Shown here: piece after piece, positions 43,731 through 51,143 of the stretch
Layout of the letters: each line of letters starts with the position of its first letter
Numbering within the stretch: the stretch's first letter is position 1
Assembly: GCA_044223515.1 (NCBI GenBank)
Contig: JBGALV010000003.1
Coordinates: 45,867-109,866 of the forward strand
Length of the DNA stretch: 64,000 nucleotides
Direction: 5' to 3'
Source: SHVZ01 sp044223515
GTDB taxonomy: Bacteria > Pseudomonadota > Alphaproteobacteria > SHVZ01
The notes under the pieces: model-generated
What the model was told of the DNA's origin: nothing
Seen by the model: the letters and a program-made list of their open reading frames with translations, nothing else
Database searches by the model: none
Program-made: the position numbers and the translations under genes

Positions 43731-44060
43731 TTTTTGGTCGGATCGGACGAAAAGTCCGGGAGGACATCAGGGATGTCCTCCCGGCAAAATTCGTCAACGT
43801 GTGGGAGAAGCGCTTAGGACGCCCTTGCCCGTGGAGCGCGTCCGCGCGGACGCTGGCCTGCATATGGGGACTCGATACCGCGTTAGGAAGCCCATCCTCG
43901 TCGAGATTGATGGGTCGATATAATTCTTTGATTGTATTAGGATTTTATCGGCCAGACGCTACGCCCGCCGCTTCACTGGCGAGCAATCGGGCTCTCCGCC
44001 GGAAGGCCGATGGCTTAGGATCGGGCGAGAGGCGAAAGCGAGCGTTCCAGAGCGAACTCG
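43731..44060 (+). other. Intergenic region with hairpin and possible promoter
   Basis: These 330 bases hold no gene I can support. A hairpin follows the small exported-protein gene (entered separately). A relatively AT-rich stretch near 43911-43950 contains a perfect -10 hexamer TATAAT at 43919-43924. No good -35 lies 16-18 bases upstream of it, so a promoter for the TPR-GT41 gene at 44061 is only possible, and it would leave a leader of about 130 bases. Confidence 0.4.
43756..43784 (+). terminator. Hairpin, possible terminator
   Basis: A perfect 13-bp stem (CCGGGAGGACATC with GATGTCCTCCCGG) and a 3-nt loop, 25 bases after the stop of the small exported-protein gene. It is not followed by a T-run (CAAAATT), so termination may be inefficient or factor-assisted. 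Confidence 0.45.
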
Positions 44061-46103
44061 ATGGCAGGTGATTGGAACGGGATATTCCAGGAAGGCCTTG
44101 GCCTGCATCAGGCCGGCCGGGTCGCCGAAGCCGAGAAGCGCTACCGTGCGGTGCTGTCGGCCGTCCCGCTACACTCCTGGGCATGGCATTACGTCGGCCT
44201 GATCGAGCTGCAGCGAGGAAGGTCCGACGAGGCACTCCGTTGCCTTCATACTGCCATTGCGGTCGATCCGTCCGTGGCGGTGTTTCACGGCAATCTGGGG
44301 GAAGCCCTGGCGGGCGCGGACCTTAGGGCGGCAGCCCGTCTTTATCGTCGTTCGGTCTGCTGCGACGGCATGTTCGGATCGGGATACGGCAATCTGGTCG
44401 CACGGTGCCGCGCGATCGAGAAGGCCGGCACGCTGCTCCGCTTTTCACGTTGCCATTTGGCCGTCGAGCCGAACAACCCGGCTGCCCACTCCAATCTGGG
44501 ATTGCTCCTTTGCGATCGGGGCGACCTTTCCGATGGTGAGAAAGCTCTGATGCGAGGGGTGTCGCTCTCGCCCGACGCAGCTAAGATCCTGGCCAACCTC
44601 GGTCGGGCCCTGGTGATAGGGGGCCAGGCCGCCAGGGCGGTCATAGTTCTCGAGAAGGCGGCTCGGCTCAGCCCGGACGCGGCGAGCAACCACAACAATT
44701 TGGGCCGTGCCTATCAGCGCGCCGGACGCATCGGTGCCGGACGACGTTCTCTCCGGCACGCCTTGGCGCTGCAACCCGACGAGGCGGAGGCACTCAACAA
44801 CCTTGGAAATATCGCTCTCGCCTTGGGAGATGCAGAAGGCGCCAAGGCGTTCGTTCGACGGGCATTGGCGACTGCGCCGATGAATTCAGCCTTTCGCGGC
44901 AACTATGTGATGACGCTGCTTTATACGGACTCGGCGAGCGCGTCCGAGCTGATGAGCGCGATGTCGAATGGCCGCGCGATCGAGAAACCTCACGTCCCGC
45001 TCAGGACGTTCGCGGACGGATCGAGGGTTGGCCTCCGAATTGGGTTTGTGTCGGCGGACCTCTGCAGTCATCCGGTAGGTGAGACGTTGCTATCGATTTT
45101 GGAGGGGATGGATCGTCGGGGTATCGAGGTTTTCCTGTATGCGAATGTCGTGCGTCCTGACGAGGTGAGTGCGCGGTTTGCCTCTCTGGCGGACGGGTGG
45201 CGGGTGATCGCGGATCTGGGCGACGAGGAGGTTGTCTCCGCGGTTCGCCGGGACGGGGTGGATGTTCTGGTATCGGTAGCGGGTCACACGGCGGGCGGTC
45301 GTCTTCCTGTGTTTGCGTCGAGGGCGGCTCCGGTCCAGGTGTCGCTTTTCGATCTGACGACGACGGGCCTGGCGGAGATGGACTACTGGGTGGGCGACGA
45401 GGCGACGACGCCTGTGGGGACGGGAGAGAGGTTCACCGAGACGATCTTGCGGCTGCCGTGCTGGTGCGTGTTCCGCCGTCCGCCGGAGGAGCCTGCGGTG
45501 TCGGCGCTTCCGGCCCTGAGCTCTGGGCGGGTGACGTTCGGGTGCTTCAACAATCCGGCGAAGCTGTCGCCGTCGACGCTGTCGACCTGGGCTTCGGTGA
45601 TGCGGGCCGTTCCGGGGTCGCGGCTTCTCCTCAAGTACCTACATTTCTACGAGGACCCGACGCTTCGCGGCCACATCCGGTCGTCGCTCTCGGGGTTCGG
45701 GGTGAGCGGGGAGCGGATCGAGTTCGAGGCCGGCTCGACGGAAGGATCGGCGCATCTGTCGATCTATCATCGGGTCGACATTGCGTTGGATCCGTTTCCG
45801 TTCGTGGGATGCAACGCGACGTTCCAGGCTCTGTGGATGGGGGTTCCGGTGGTTACGCTTGCCGGCGAGCGCTTCATCGCGCGGATGGGTGCGGGCTTCC
45901 TGCCGCTGGTCGGGCTGGAGCGTCTGGTGGCACCGGACCACCGGGGCTATGTCGAACGGGCCGAGGCGCTGGCAGGCGACCTCCCCGCGCTCGCGGCCCT
46001 CCGTGCCGACCTCAGGAAGCGGGTGATCGGCTCACCCCTCTGCAACGCAAAACTCTACGCCCATAACCTCCTGCAAGGCTTGCGGAGCGTCGCCGGATGG
46101 TGA
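44061..46103 (+). CDS. TPR-GT41 glycosyltransferase with compositionally distinct catalytic domain
   Basis: A 680-residue protein with many TPR repeats at ~1-290 (HLAVEPNNPAAHSNLGLLL, ALQPDEAEALNNLGNIALAL). The GT41 domain at ~315-675 starts RVGLRIGFVSADLCSHPVGE, then VAGHTAGGRLPVFASRAAP, LFDLTTTGLAEMDYWVGDEA, FGCFNNPAKLSPSTL with the lysine, DIALDPFPFVGCNATFQALW and MGVPVVTLAGERF. From about 45040 to 45950 the codons switch from mainly C-ending to mainly G- and T-ending (runs of GGG, GTG, GCG, GGT, GTT), then switch back. The switch covers the catalytic domain and suggests that segment has another origin. The frame stays intact. Confidence 0.87.
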   Translation: MAGDWNGIFQEGLGLHQAGRVAEAEKRYRAVLSAVPLHSWAWHYVGLIELQRGRSDEALRCLHTAIAVDPSVAVFHGNLGEALAGADLRAAARLYRRSVCCDGMFGSGYGNLVARCRAIEKAGTLLRFSRCHLAVEPNNPAAHSNLGLLLCDRGDLSDGEKALMRGVSLSPDAAKILANLGRALVIGGQAARAVIVLEKAARLSPDAASNHNNLGRAYQRAGRIGAGRRSLRHALALQPDEAEALNNLGNIALALGDAEGAKAFVRRALATAPMNSAFRGNYVMTLLYTDSASASELMSAMSNGRAIEKPHVPLRTFADGSRVGLRIGFVSADLCSHPVGETLLSILEGMDRRGIEVFLYANVVRPDEVSARFASLADGWRVIADLGDEEVVSAVRRDGVDVLVSVAGHTAGGRLPVFASRAAPVQVSLFDLTTTGLAEMDYWVGDEATTPVGTGERFTETILRLPCWCVFRRPPEEPAVSALPALSSGRVTFGCFNNPAKLSPSTLSTWASVMRAVPGSRLLLKYLHFYEDPTLRGHIRSSLSGFGVSGERIEFEAGSTEGSAHLSIYHRVDIALDPFPFVGCNATFQALWMGVPVVTLAGERFIARMGAGFLPLVGLERLVAPDHRGYVERAEALAGDLPALAALRADLRKRVIGSPLCNAKLYAHNLLQGLRSVAGW

Positions 46104-46109
46104 TGTGAG

Positions 46110-47468
46110 CTAGCGGACTCGATCGAGGGCATTGTTCTCGCGGGCGGTGGCGAGGACTCGAGTCCAGAAGGTCGTTGCGGTGTAGTTCCGCAGGAACCGC
46201 GATGTTGCGTTCGCGGCGATCTCCGCGGCGCGCTCGGGATGAGCGAGGAAGTAGCGGACCTTGTCGACAAGGTCGGCCGCACCCTCGAAAGAGACGTATT
46301 CGCGTCCCTCTTCGAAGAAGTCGCAGGTGACGTCGTTGGCGGACTCGAGAAGCATCGATCCGCACGCCGCCGCCTCAAGGACCCGACCCTTGAGCTGATG
46401 TCCGTCGCCCGTGCTGCAGGCGCTGAAGTTGACCGTCAGCTGAGCGCTTCTGAGCGAGTCGAGGTAGGTCGCCGTCGAGAGGGTTTTGTGGGCCGGCAAG
46501 TTCGGATCCCGATGTCCTTCGACCGCGGACGGGCGCGTGATCACATCGATCCCGGCCTCTCTCAGCGCCTGCACGCCGGCAACGCGTTCGCCCCAGAGGC
46601 TGCCGACCAGGTTGACGCAAGGGCGGCGGGTGGTGAAAGGCGGAACGCTCCCCGCTGCTATCGGTGACCAGCCGCGAAAGAAACGCCGTCCCAGGTGATG
46701 GAGCGGGGGCAGGCTCTCGAGGCTGCAGCCGTCTATCGGCACGACGAGATCGAAGACATCGGCAATACGATTTGCGACTCCTTGCCAAAGCGCTTTTCGC
46801 AGGTCGGGAACGAACAGCACGGTCGGGATCCCCTGGGCCCGCAGATGCCGGAAGACGCCGAGTTTCGGATTTTGATGTTGTGCCGTTCCAGGGAGGAAGA
46901 CCACGATCTCCGGACAGGCATCATTGCATTGGCGCAGCAGCTCCTCGGAAGGATCTGAAAGAAGCCCCTGGGTTCGCTTGGGTAGGCGGAACGTACTCCG
47001 GCGTCCGACGTGCGCCTGGTCGAAGTGGTCGAGAAACTCCTCGAGATCGCGCCAGATGAAGAACCAGCGCGTCTCGTCCGACGCGGGCGGGCGGGCGGAC
47101 GTCTGCAGTGGCAGAGACGGGTCGGTGCGATCGGCGAGCCATCTCCACGCGTCGGCAAAGGCCCCTAGACTCGCCGCCATCCTGGAGCCCATTCCGAGCA
47201 GTTGGCGTGCCCGGGCGAGCGAAGATTCCATGCCCTGGATATCGCCGCGATCCGGACGCCACAGGGCGAGGTAATAGTGCACCTGAGGGAAACTCGGCTC
47301 GAGCGCGCAGGCCTGCCGTAGCAAGGCTCCGGCGGCCGAAGCGGGCCCATCACGAAGCGCGATCGTCGCCAGTACGCATCGTGCTTCGACCGAGGCGGGC
47401 GAGCGTTGCAGGACCGAGCGTGCCAAGGCAGTCGCCTCGGCGCGCCGGCCGGCAACATCCAGCTCCAC
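46110..47468 (-). CDS. CgeB-like glycosyltransferase with N-terminal TPR-like helices
   Basis: The C-terminal ~150 residues are the Glyco_trans_1_2/CgeB type: GHQLKGRVLEAAACGSMLL, CDFFEEGREYVSFEGAADL and KVRYFLAHPERAAEIA. The middle is a GT-B N-terminal domain (VFLPGTAQHQNPKLGVFRHL, PTVLFVPDLRKALWQG), and the first ~100 residues are helical and TPR-like. The start is unclear. The first in-frame canonical start downstream of the surface-protein terminator is the GTG at 47468, giving 452 residues, but coding-like sequence (AIDADIARAVELD) continues about 45 bases upstream without an ATG or GTG. Donor unknown. It ends seven bases from the convergent TPR-GT41 gene. Confidence 0.7.
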   Translation of the reverse strand: MELDVAGRRAEATALARSVLQRSPASVEARCVLATIALRDGPASAAGALLRQACALEPSFPQVHYYLALWRPDRGDIQGMESSLARARQLLGMGSRMAASLGAFADAWRWLADRTDPSLPLQTSARPPASDETRWFFIWRDLEEFLDHFDQAHVGRRSTFRLPKRTQGLLSDPSEELLRQCNDACPEIVVFLPGTAQHQNPKLGVFRHLRAQGIPTVLFVPDLRKALWQGVANRIADVFDLVVPIDGCSLESLPPLHHLGRRFFRGWSPIAAGSVPPFTTRRPCVNLVGSLWGERVAGVQALREAGIDVITRPSAVEGHRDPNLPAHKTLSTATYLDSLRSAQLTVNFSACSTGDGHQLKGRVLEAAACGSMLLESANDVTCDFFEEGREYVSFEGAADLVDKVRYFLAHPERAAEIAANATSRFLRNYTATTFWTRVLATARENNALDRVR

Positions 47469-47556
47469 GGCTCGTGCGATGTCGGCGTCGATGGCTGAAG
47501 TCCTGGTGAAACAAGTCCGGACGGAAGCGTACCTCCGGCCGTAGGGCTGCAAAAGA

Positions 47557-47580
47557 AAAGGGCCCCTTTCGGGGCCCTTT
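47557..47580 (-). terminator. Strong intrinsic terminator of the surface-protein gene
   Basis: A perfect 10-bp stem (AAAGGGCCCC / GGGGCCCTTT) with a 4-nt loop. On the minus strand it is followed by a T-rich run (TTTTCTTTT), 25 bases after the stop of the Ser/Thr-rich protein gene. This placement and strength fit a highly expressed single-gene transcript. Confidence 0.88.
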
Positions 47581-47604
47581 GAGTTGAAGCGTAGTCTTTG
47601 TGGC

Positions 47605-48966
47605 TTAGTCGCTGAAGACCGCGCCCATGTTGGTGACAACGCCCGCCGGGTTGAGCAGCAGGCCGGTCAGCTTCACGCTGCTCGAACCGAACAGGAAGGT
47701 GACCTGAGCGCGGGACGACGCATCACCCAGGAAGGTGCTGCCGACCGCGGTGTTGATATCCGACGCGCCGTACAGAGCCGAGGAGCCAGCAGCGAGGCTG
47801 CTGAGCGACCCGACCGCGGTCGCGCCGTCCGAACGGCGGACGCTGACCAGGGTGGTCGATGCCGTCGTGCCGCTGTTCACCGCGTAGGCGAACGAGCTGT
47901 AGCCGCCCGTCACACCGACGAAGTAGTTCGACGTACGCACCGTGCCGCTGTAACCGACGGCGTTGGAGGTCGTCGTGCCGGTGATCGTGCCGTTGTTGCT
48001 CGTCGTGATGACGCCGCGGACCGTGATCGAGCTGTTGCTCAGCACGCTCGAGCCGTTGGCGATCGCGCAGACCTGGAAGGTCGAAACGCTGAGGCCAGTG
48101 AGCGTCGCCGAGGTCGAGCCGGGGGTCACGGTGAACGCACCCGACGGGGCCGCAGTGGCGCAGGTCGTGGCAACAGCAGTGGCGATCGCGTAGACGGTCG
48201 AGATGCCCGACAGCGAGCCGCTGACGGTGATCGAGCCGCCCTGAGCGCTCATCGAGACGGCGCTGCCGCCGCTGACGTCGTTCGGAGCGGTGCCCGCGTT
48301 GGCGAACGCGACCGTGCCGAGCGGGGCGAACAGAGCCGTGCCCGTGCCCGAGACGAAGCGATTGCCGCCCGAGGCGACGTCGATGGTCTGAGCCGCACCG
48401 GCAGCCTGGGTCGCAGTGGCGGCGTCGGTGATGTTCGCGACAACCGTCCCGCCCGCGGTGGCCTGCTGAGTGACAGGGTCAGCCGAGAGAGTGGCCGTGA
48501 TGTTGAACGAGGTCGCCGTCGAGTTCGTCGAGATGTAGGTCTGCAGGCCCGAAACCTGGATGCCCGTCAGCGAGATATTGGTCGAGCCGGAGCTCGCAGT
48601 GGTCACCTGGTAGACAGTCGAGGAAGCGCCCGAGCCGCCCGTCGACAGGGTCAACGCGAGGTTGACACCGGCCGAGAATCCGACAGTCGGGTTGGCGGCG
48701 AAGGTCATGCCCGAGGGCAGGGCGAAGGTGACGAAGTTACCGGTCGTGAGCGTGCCGGCCGTCGTGATCAGCCGAACCGTGGTGCCGCTCAGGGTGGCGT
48801 TGCCGGTCGAAGTCAGCTGACGAGCGAAGGTATTGTCCGCCGTGACGACAATGCTCGCGGCGGAAGCAGGCGACATGACACCCAGGAACGACATGGTCGT
48901 CATGACGGTTCCCAGACCCGTCGTCGCCAGCAGCAGCCTCTTGCGAGAGCTCTGAGTCTCAAACAT
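47605..48966 (-). CDS. Ser/Thr-rich exported surface protein, candidate glycoprotein
   Basis: A 453-residue protein starting at the ATG at 48966 (GGAGC seven bases upstream; an earlier in-frame ATG would precede the promoter-proximal leader). A long signal peptide (basic SSRKRLLL, hydrophobic core, then MSPASA-A) targets it to Sec. By hand count about a third of the first ~100 mature residues are Ser or Thr, with many Gly, Ala and Val, and the pattern suggests stacked beta-sandwiches (repeated TxSxTFxITATLS-like strands). Only a few cysteines are present. There is no obvious membrane anchor or known S-layer motif. It has its own near-consensus promoter and a strong terminator. This makes it the best candidate in the window for the protein decorated by the TPR-GTs, but no direct evidence shows glycosylation. 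Confidence 0.8.
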   Translation of the reverse strand: MFETQSSRKRLLLATTGLGTVMTTMSFLGVMSPASAASIVVTADNTFARQLTSTGNATLSGTTVRLITTAGTLTTGNFVTFALPSGMTFAANPTVGFSAGVNLALTLSTGGSGASSTVYQVTTASSGSTNISLTGIQVSGLQTYISTNSTATSFNITATLSADPVTQQATAGGTVVANITDAATATQAAGAAQTIDVASGGNRFVSGTGTALFAPLGTVAFANAGTAPNDVSGGSAVSMSAQGGSITVSGSLSGISTVYAIATAVATTCATAAPSGAFTVTPGSTSATLTGLSVSTFQVCAIANGSSVLSNSSITVRGVITTSNNGTITGTTTSNAVGYSGTVRTSNYFVGVTGGYSSFAYAVNSGTTASTTLVSVRRSDGATAVGSLSSLAAGSSALYGASDINTAVGSTFLGDASSRAQVTFLFGSSSVKLTGLLLNPAGVVTNMGAVFSD

Positions 48967-49355
48967 TTTTTTCCAGCTCCAGTTACGTTGACGACATGCC
49001 GTTTCCGGGTCCAAGGCCCGCGGCTCAGGGTTTATACGGCTGGCTTTTGGCCGTTGTCAACGGGGCGGAACCAGCATTTTCGCGGGTTTAGCAGGGGGCG
49101 GACGTTTGATCTGGGGGGGCGATGCGAGGGTAAGGAATAACTTCCGGCGGCGGGAATGCCGGCTCTGTTTCGTCCCGTCTTTGCCCGCATTTTCCGTTTA
49201 GTCGCGCCAGAATCCCGTTGGTTACGGCCGGGAGTTGCGAGCATCGCGAACAAGACCGGTTAATCATCTTGTTTCGGCAAGATAAAGCATTGTCGGGGTA
49301 ATCTTTCACTCTGGAAGAGTGTGCCCCCCGCCGTTTTCGTCGTCTTCGTGAAAAA
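48967..49355 (-). other. Leader and upstream region of the surface-protein gene
   Basis: These 389 bases contain the leader and the promoter (entered separately) of the Ser/Thr-rich protein. Upstream is a GC-poorer segment with a small hairpin, ATCTTG-TTTCGG-CAAGAT, at 49266-49283. That hairpin may help end transcripts from the upstream TPR-GT operon, though it has no T-run. I see no gene here. Confidence 0.5.
49031..49060 (-). promoter_or_regulatory. Near-consensus sigma-70-type promoter
   Basis: On the minus strand a perfect -35 TTGACA (49060-49055) and a -10 TATAAA (49036-49031) are separated by 18 bases. The predicted start near 49024 leaves a leader of about 58 bases before the ATG of the Ser/Thr-rich protein gene. 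It is the best promoter I can see in the window and points to high constitutive expression. Confidence 0.8.
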
Positions 49356-51143
49356 TCAGGTGGGGTGTGTGCGGCAGGCAACAGGCCGTTCCGCGGGTCG
49401 CGACTCCAGGATTTCCGCGGGTGCGGCGGAGACGTCCTTAAGAACAGACGCCCAATCCCCGGGACTCGGTTGGCGGAGCAGCCGGTGGGTAGGGTACCAG
49501 GGAGAGTCGATGCGTCCGAGAAGCCAGCGGAAGTCCGGAATATGGTTGAGGAGGACGAGGCCCGGGCGCCCAAGTCCGCCTGCCAAGTGAAGGGCTGACG
49601 TATCCACGCCGACCACGACGGAGATATCTTCGAAGACTCGCGCGGTATCCAGGAAGTCCTTGTTGCCGACAAGACAGGGAATAAGGTCGTCGAGCTCGCC
49701 TGCCCGCGGCCCGAATTGGAGACTGACGACCTCGCCGATACCCGCGTCCATCAGCTGATGCACCAGGGTCCGGGCGTTCTCAGGCGAGATGGACCGGGCC
49801 CGGTCGCGCGGATGCACGGCGTTTCCGCCCCAGACGACTCCGATCACTGGGCGCTCCGGGCGGTGGAAGGCCGGCTTGCTTGTCGGCAGGTAGGGCACGT
49901 CTCGCGGAATTGTCGCGAGCGTTGTCTGGAAGATGCGAGGCAGCGACATCAGCGGCGCGTGCCGGTCGAATGCCGGCAGGACGTCGCCTTGGACGCAGAC
50001 CTCCTCGATGGAGGGCATGAGCGCCAGCAGGCGGCGGAGCGGCCGCTGGCACTCGAGGATCACGCGCGCTCCGCGCGCGGCCACCAGCGGCGCGTAGCGG
50101 ATGAACTGCAGCGTGTCGCCGAGGCCCTGCTCCGCATGAAGAAGGATGCGCCGACCGGCCAGATCCTCGCCGGCCCATTCCGGAACCGGCCACTTGCGGG
50201 GCGGCGTTGGAAACCGGCGCATGCGCCAGCGTGCTTCGTAGCCGCGCCAGCCTTCGGAGAAGTTCCCCTCGAGAAGCTGGGCGAGCGCGAGGTTCCAGCG
50301 GGCCTCGGCATAGCCGGGCTTCAGGCTGAGCGCGCGTTGGAGATGAATCTTGGCTACGGAGAGCCGGAGGCGGTCGAAATCGGCAAGGCCGAGGTTGTAG
50401 TGCGCTTCGGCGAAGTCCGGTCGCCGCGTCACGGCTTTCCGGAGCCGGGAGGCGGCCGCATCGGGGCGGTCGTCGGCAAGATCGGCGGCCCCCAAAGCAT
50501 TGATGACGTCTGGCGAAGCCGTCGACAGGGCTCCCGCCCGCAGCGCGTGGCGGCGTGCCGCCGCGCCATCGCCGCGGCTCAGCTCGACGAGCGCCAGGTT
50601 GAGAGTTGCTTCCGGGAGAACGGGGTCCGCCGCAATCGATTGACGAAAGAAGCGTCCGGCCATATCGACGCCGTCGAGCTCGACCGCGGCACGACCGAGA
50701 TCGTTCAGCGTCGCGCTCTCACCGGGCCGCAGGGCATTCGCGGCGGCGAAGACGGCAAAGGCACCGGCGGCGTCGCCCGCGCTCATGAGGACCCCGCCGA
50801 GATTGCGCAGCCAGAGGGGGTCGGGACCGCTGATCGACAGAGCGCGCCGGTAGCTACCGATGCTTTCCGGCCGAAGACCGCGCGCGGCGAAGGCATTTGC
50901 GCGGTGGCCATGGGCGCTGGCGAGCGCTGGTTCGTGGATTAGGGCCTGGCGAAACTCGGCCTCTGCCTCATCCGCACGCGACTGATCGGTGAGCACGACG
51001 CCGAGAAGATCTCGCGCCGGCGCACCGGCGCCAGAGGCGATCGCCTGCCGATACGCGTCGGCCGCCTCGGAAACGCGGCCTTGCCGGTGATGTTCCAGCC
51101 CGGCGTCGATCAGCGCCTTGATCGCATGAAGCGCCTGCGTCAT
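49356..51143 (-). CDS. TPR protein with GT9-like domain
   Basis: A 595-residue protein from the ATG at 51143, which overlaps the stop of the upstream TPR-GT41 gene (ATGA). TPR repeats run to ~residue 310 (AVTRRPDFAEAHYNLGLADF, ALSLKPGYAEARWNLALAQL). The GT9-like domain has ILLHAEQGLGDTLQFIRYAP, IGVVWGGNAVHPRDRARS, VGVDTSALHLAGGLGRPGLV and a DFRWLLGRIDSPWYP tail followed by RQPSPGDWASVL. It is the last gene of a three-gene operon (GT41, divergent GT41, GT9), all coupled by ATGA overlaps. Donor unknown. Confidence 0.85.
   Translation of the reverse strand: MTQALHAIKALIDAGLEHHRQGRVSEAADAYRQAIASGAGAPARDLLGVVLTDQSRADEAEAEFRQALIHEPALASAHGHRANAFAARGLRPESIGSYRRALSISGPDPLWLRNLGGVLMSAGDAAGAFAVFAAANALRPGESATLNDLGRAAVELDGVDMAGRFFRQSIAADPVLPEATLNLALVELSRGDGAAARRHALRAGALSTASPDVINALGAADLADDRPDAAASRLRKAVTRRPDFAEAHYNLGLADFDRLRLSVAKIHLQRALSLKPGYAEARWNLALAQLLEGNFSEGWRGYEARWRMRRFPTPPRKWPVPEWAGEDLAGRRILLHAEQGLGDTLQFIRYAPLVAARGARVILECQRPLRRLLALMPSIEEVCVQGDVLPAFDRHAPLMSLPRIFQTTLATIPRDVPYLPTSKPAFHRPERPVIGVVWGGNAVHPRDRARSISPENARTLVHQLMDAGIGEVVSLQFGPRAGELDDLIPCLVGNKDFLDTARVFEDISVVVGVDTSALHLAGGLGRPGLVLLNHIPDFRWLLGRIDSPWYPTHRLLRQPSPGDWASVLKDVSAAPAEILESRPAERPVACRTHPT

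Noticed and set aside
47584..49140. Long plus-strand open frame opposite the Ser/Thr-rich protein
   Set aside because: Arg/Asp-rich repetitive shadow. The minus-strand frame has signal peptide, promoter, ribosome-binding site and terminator.
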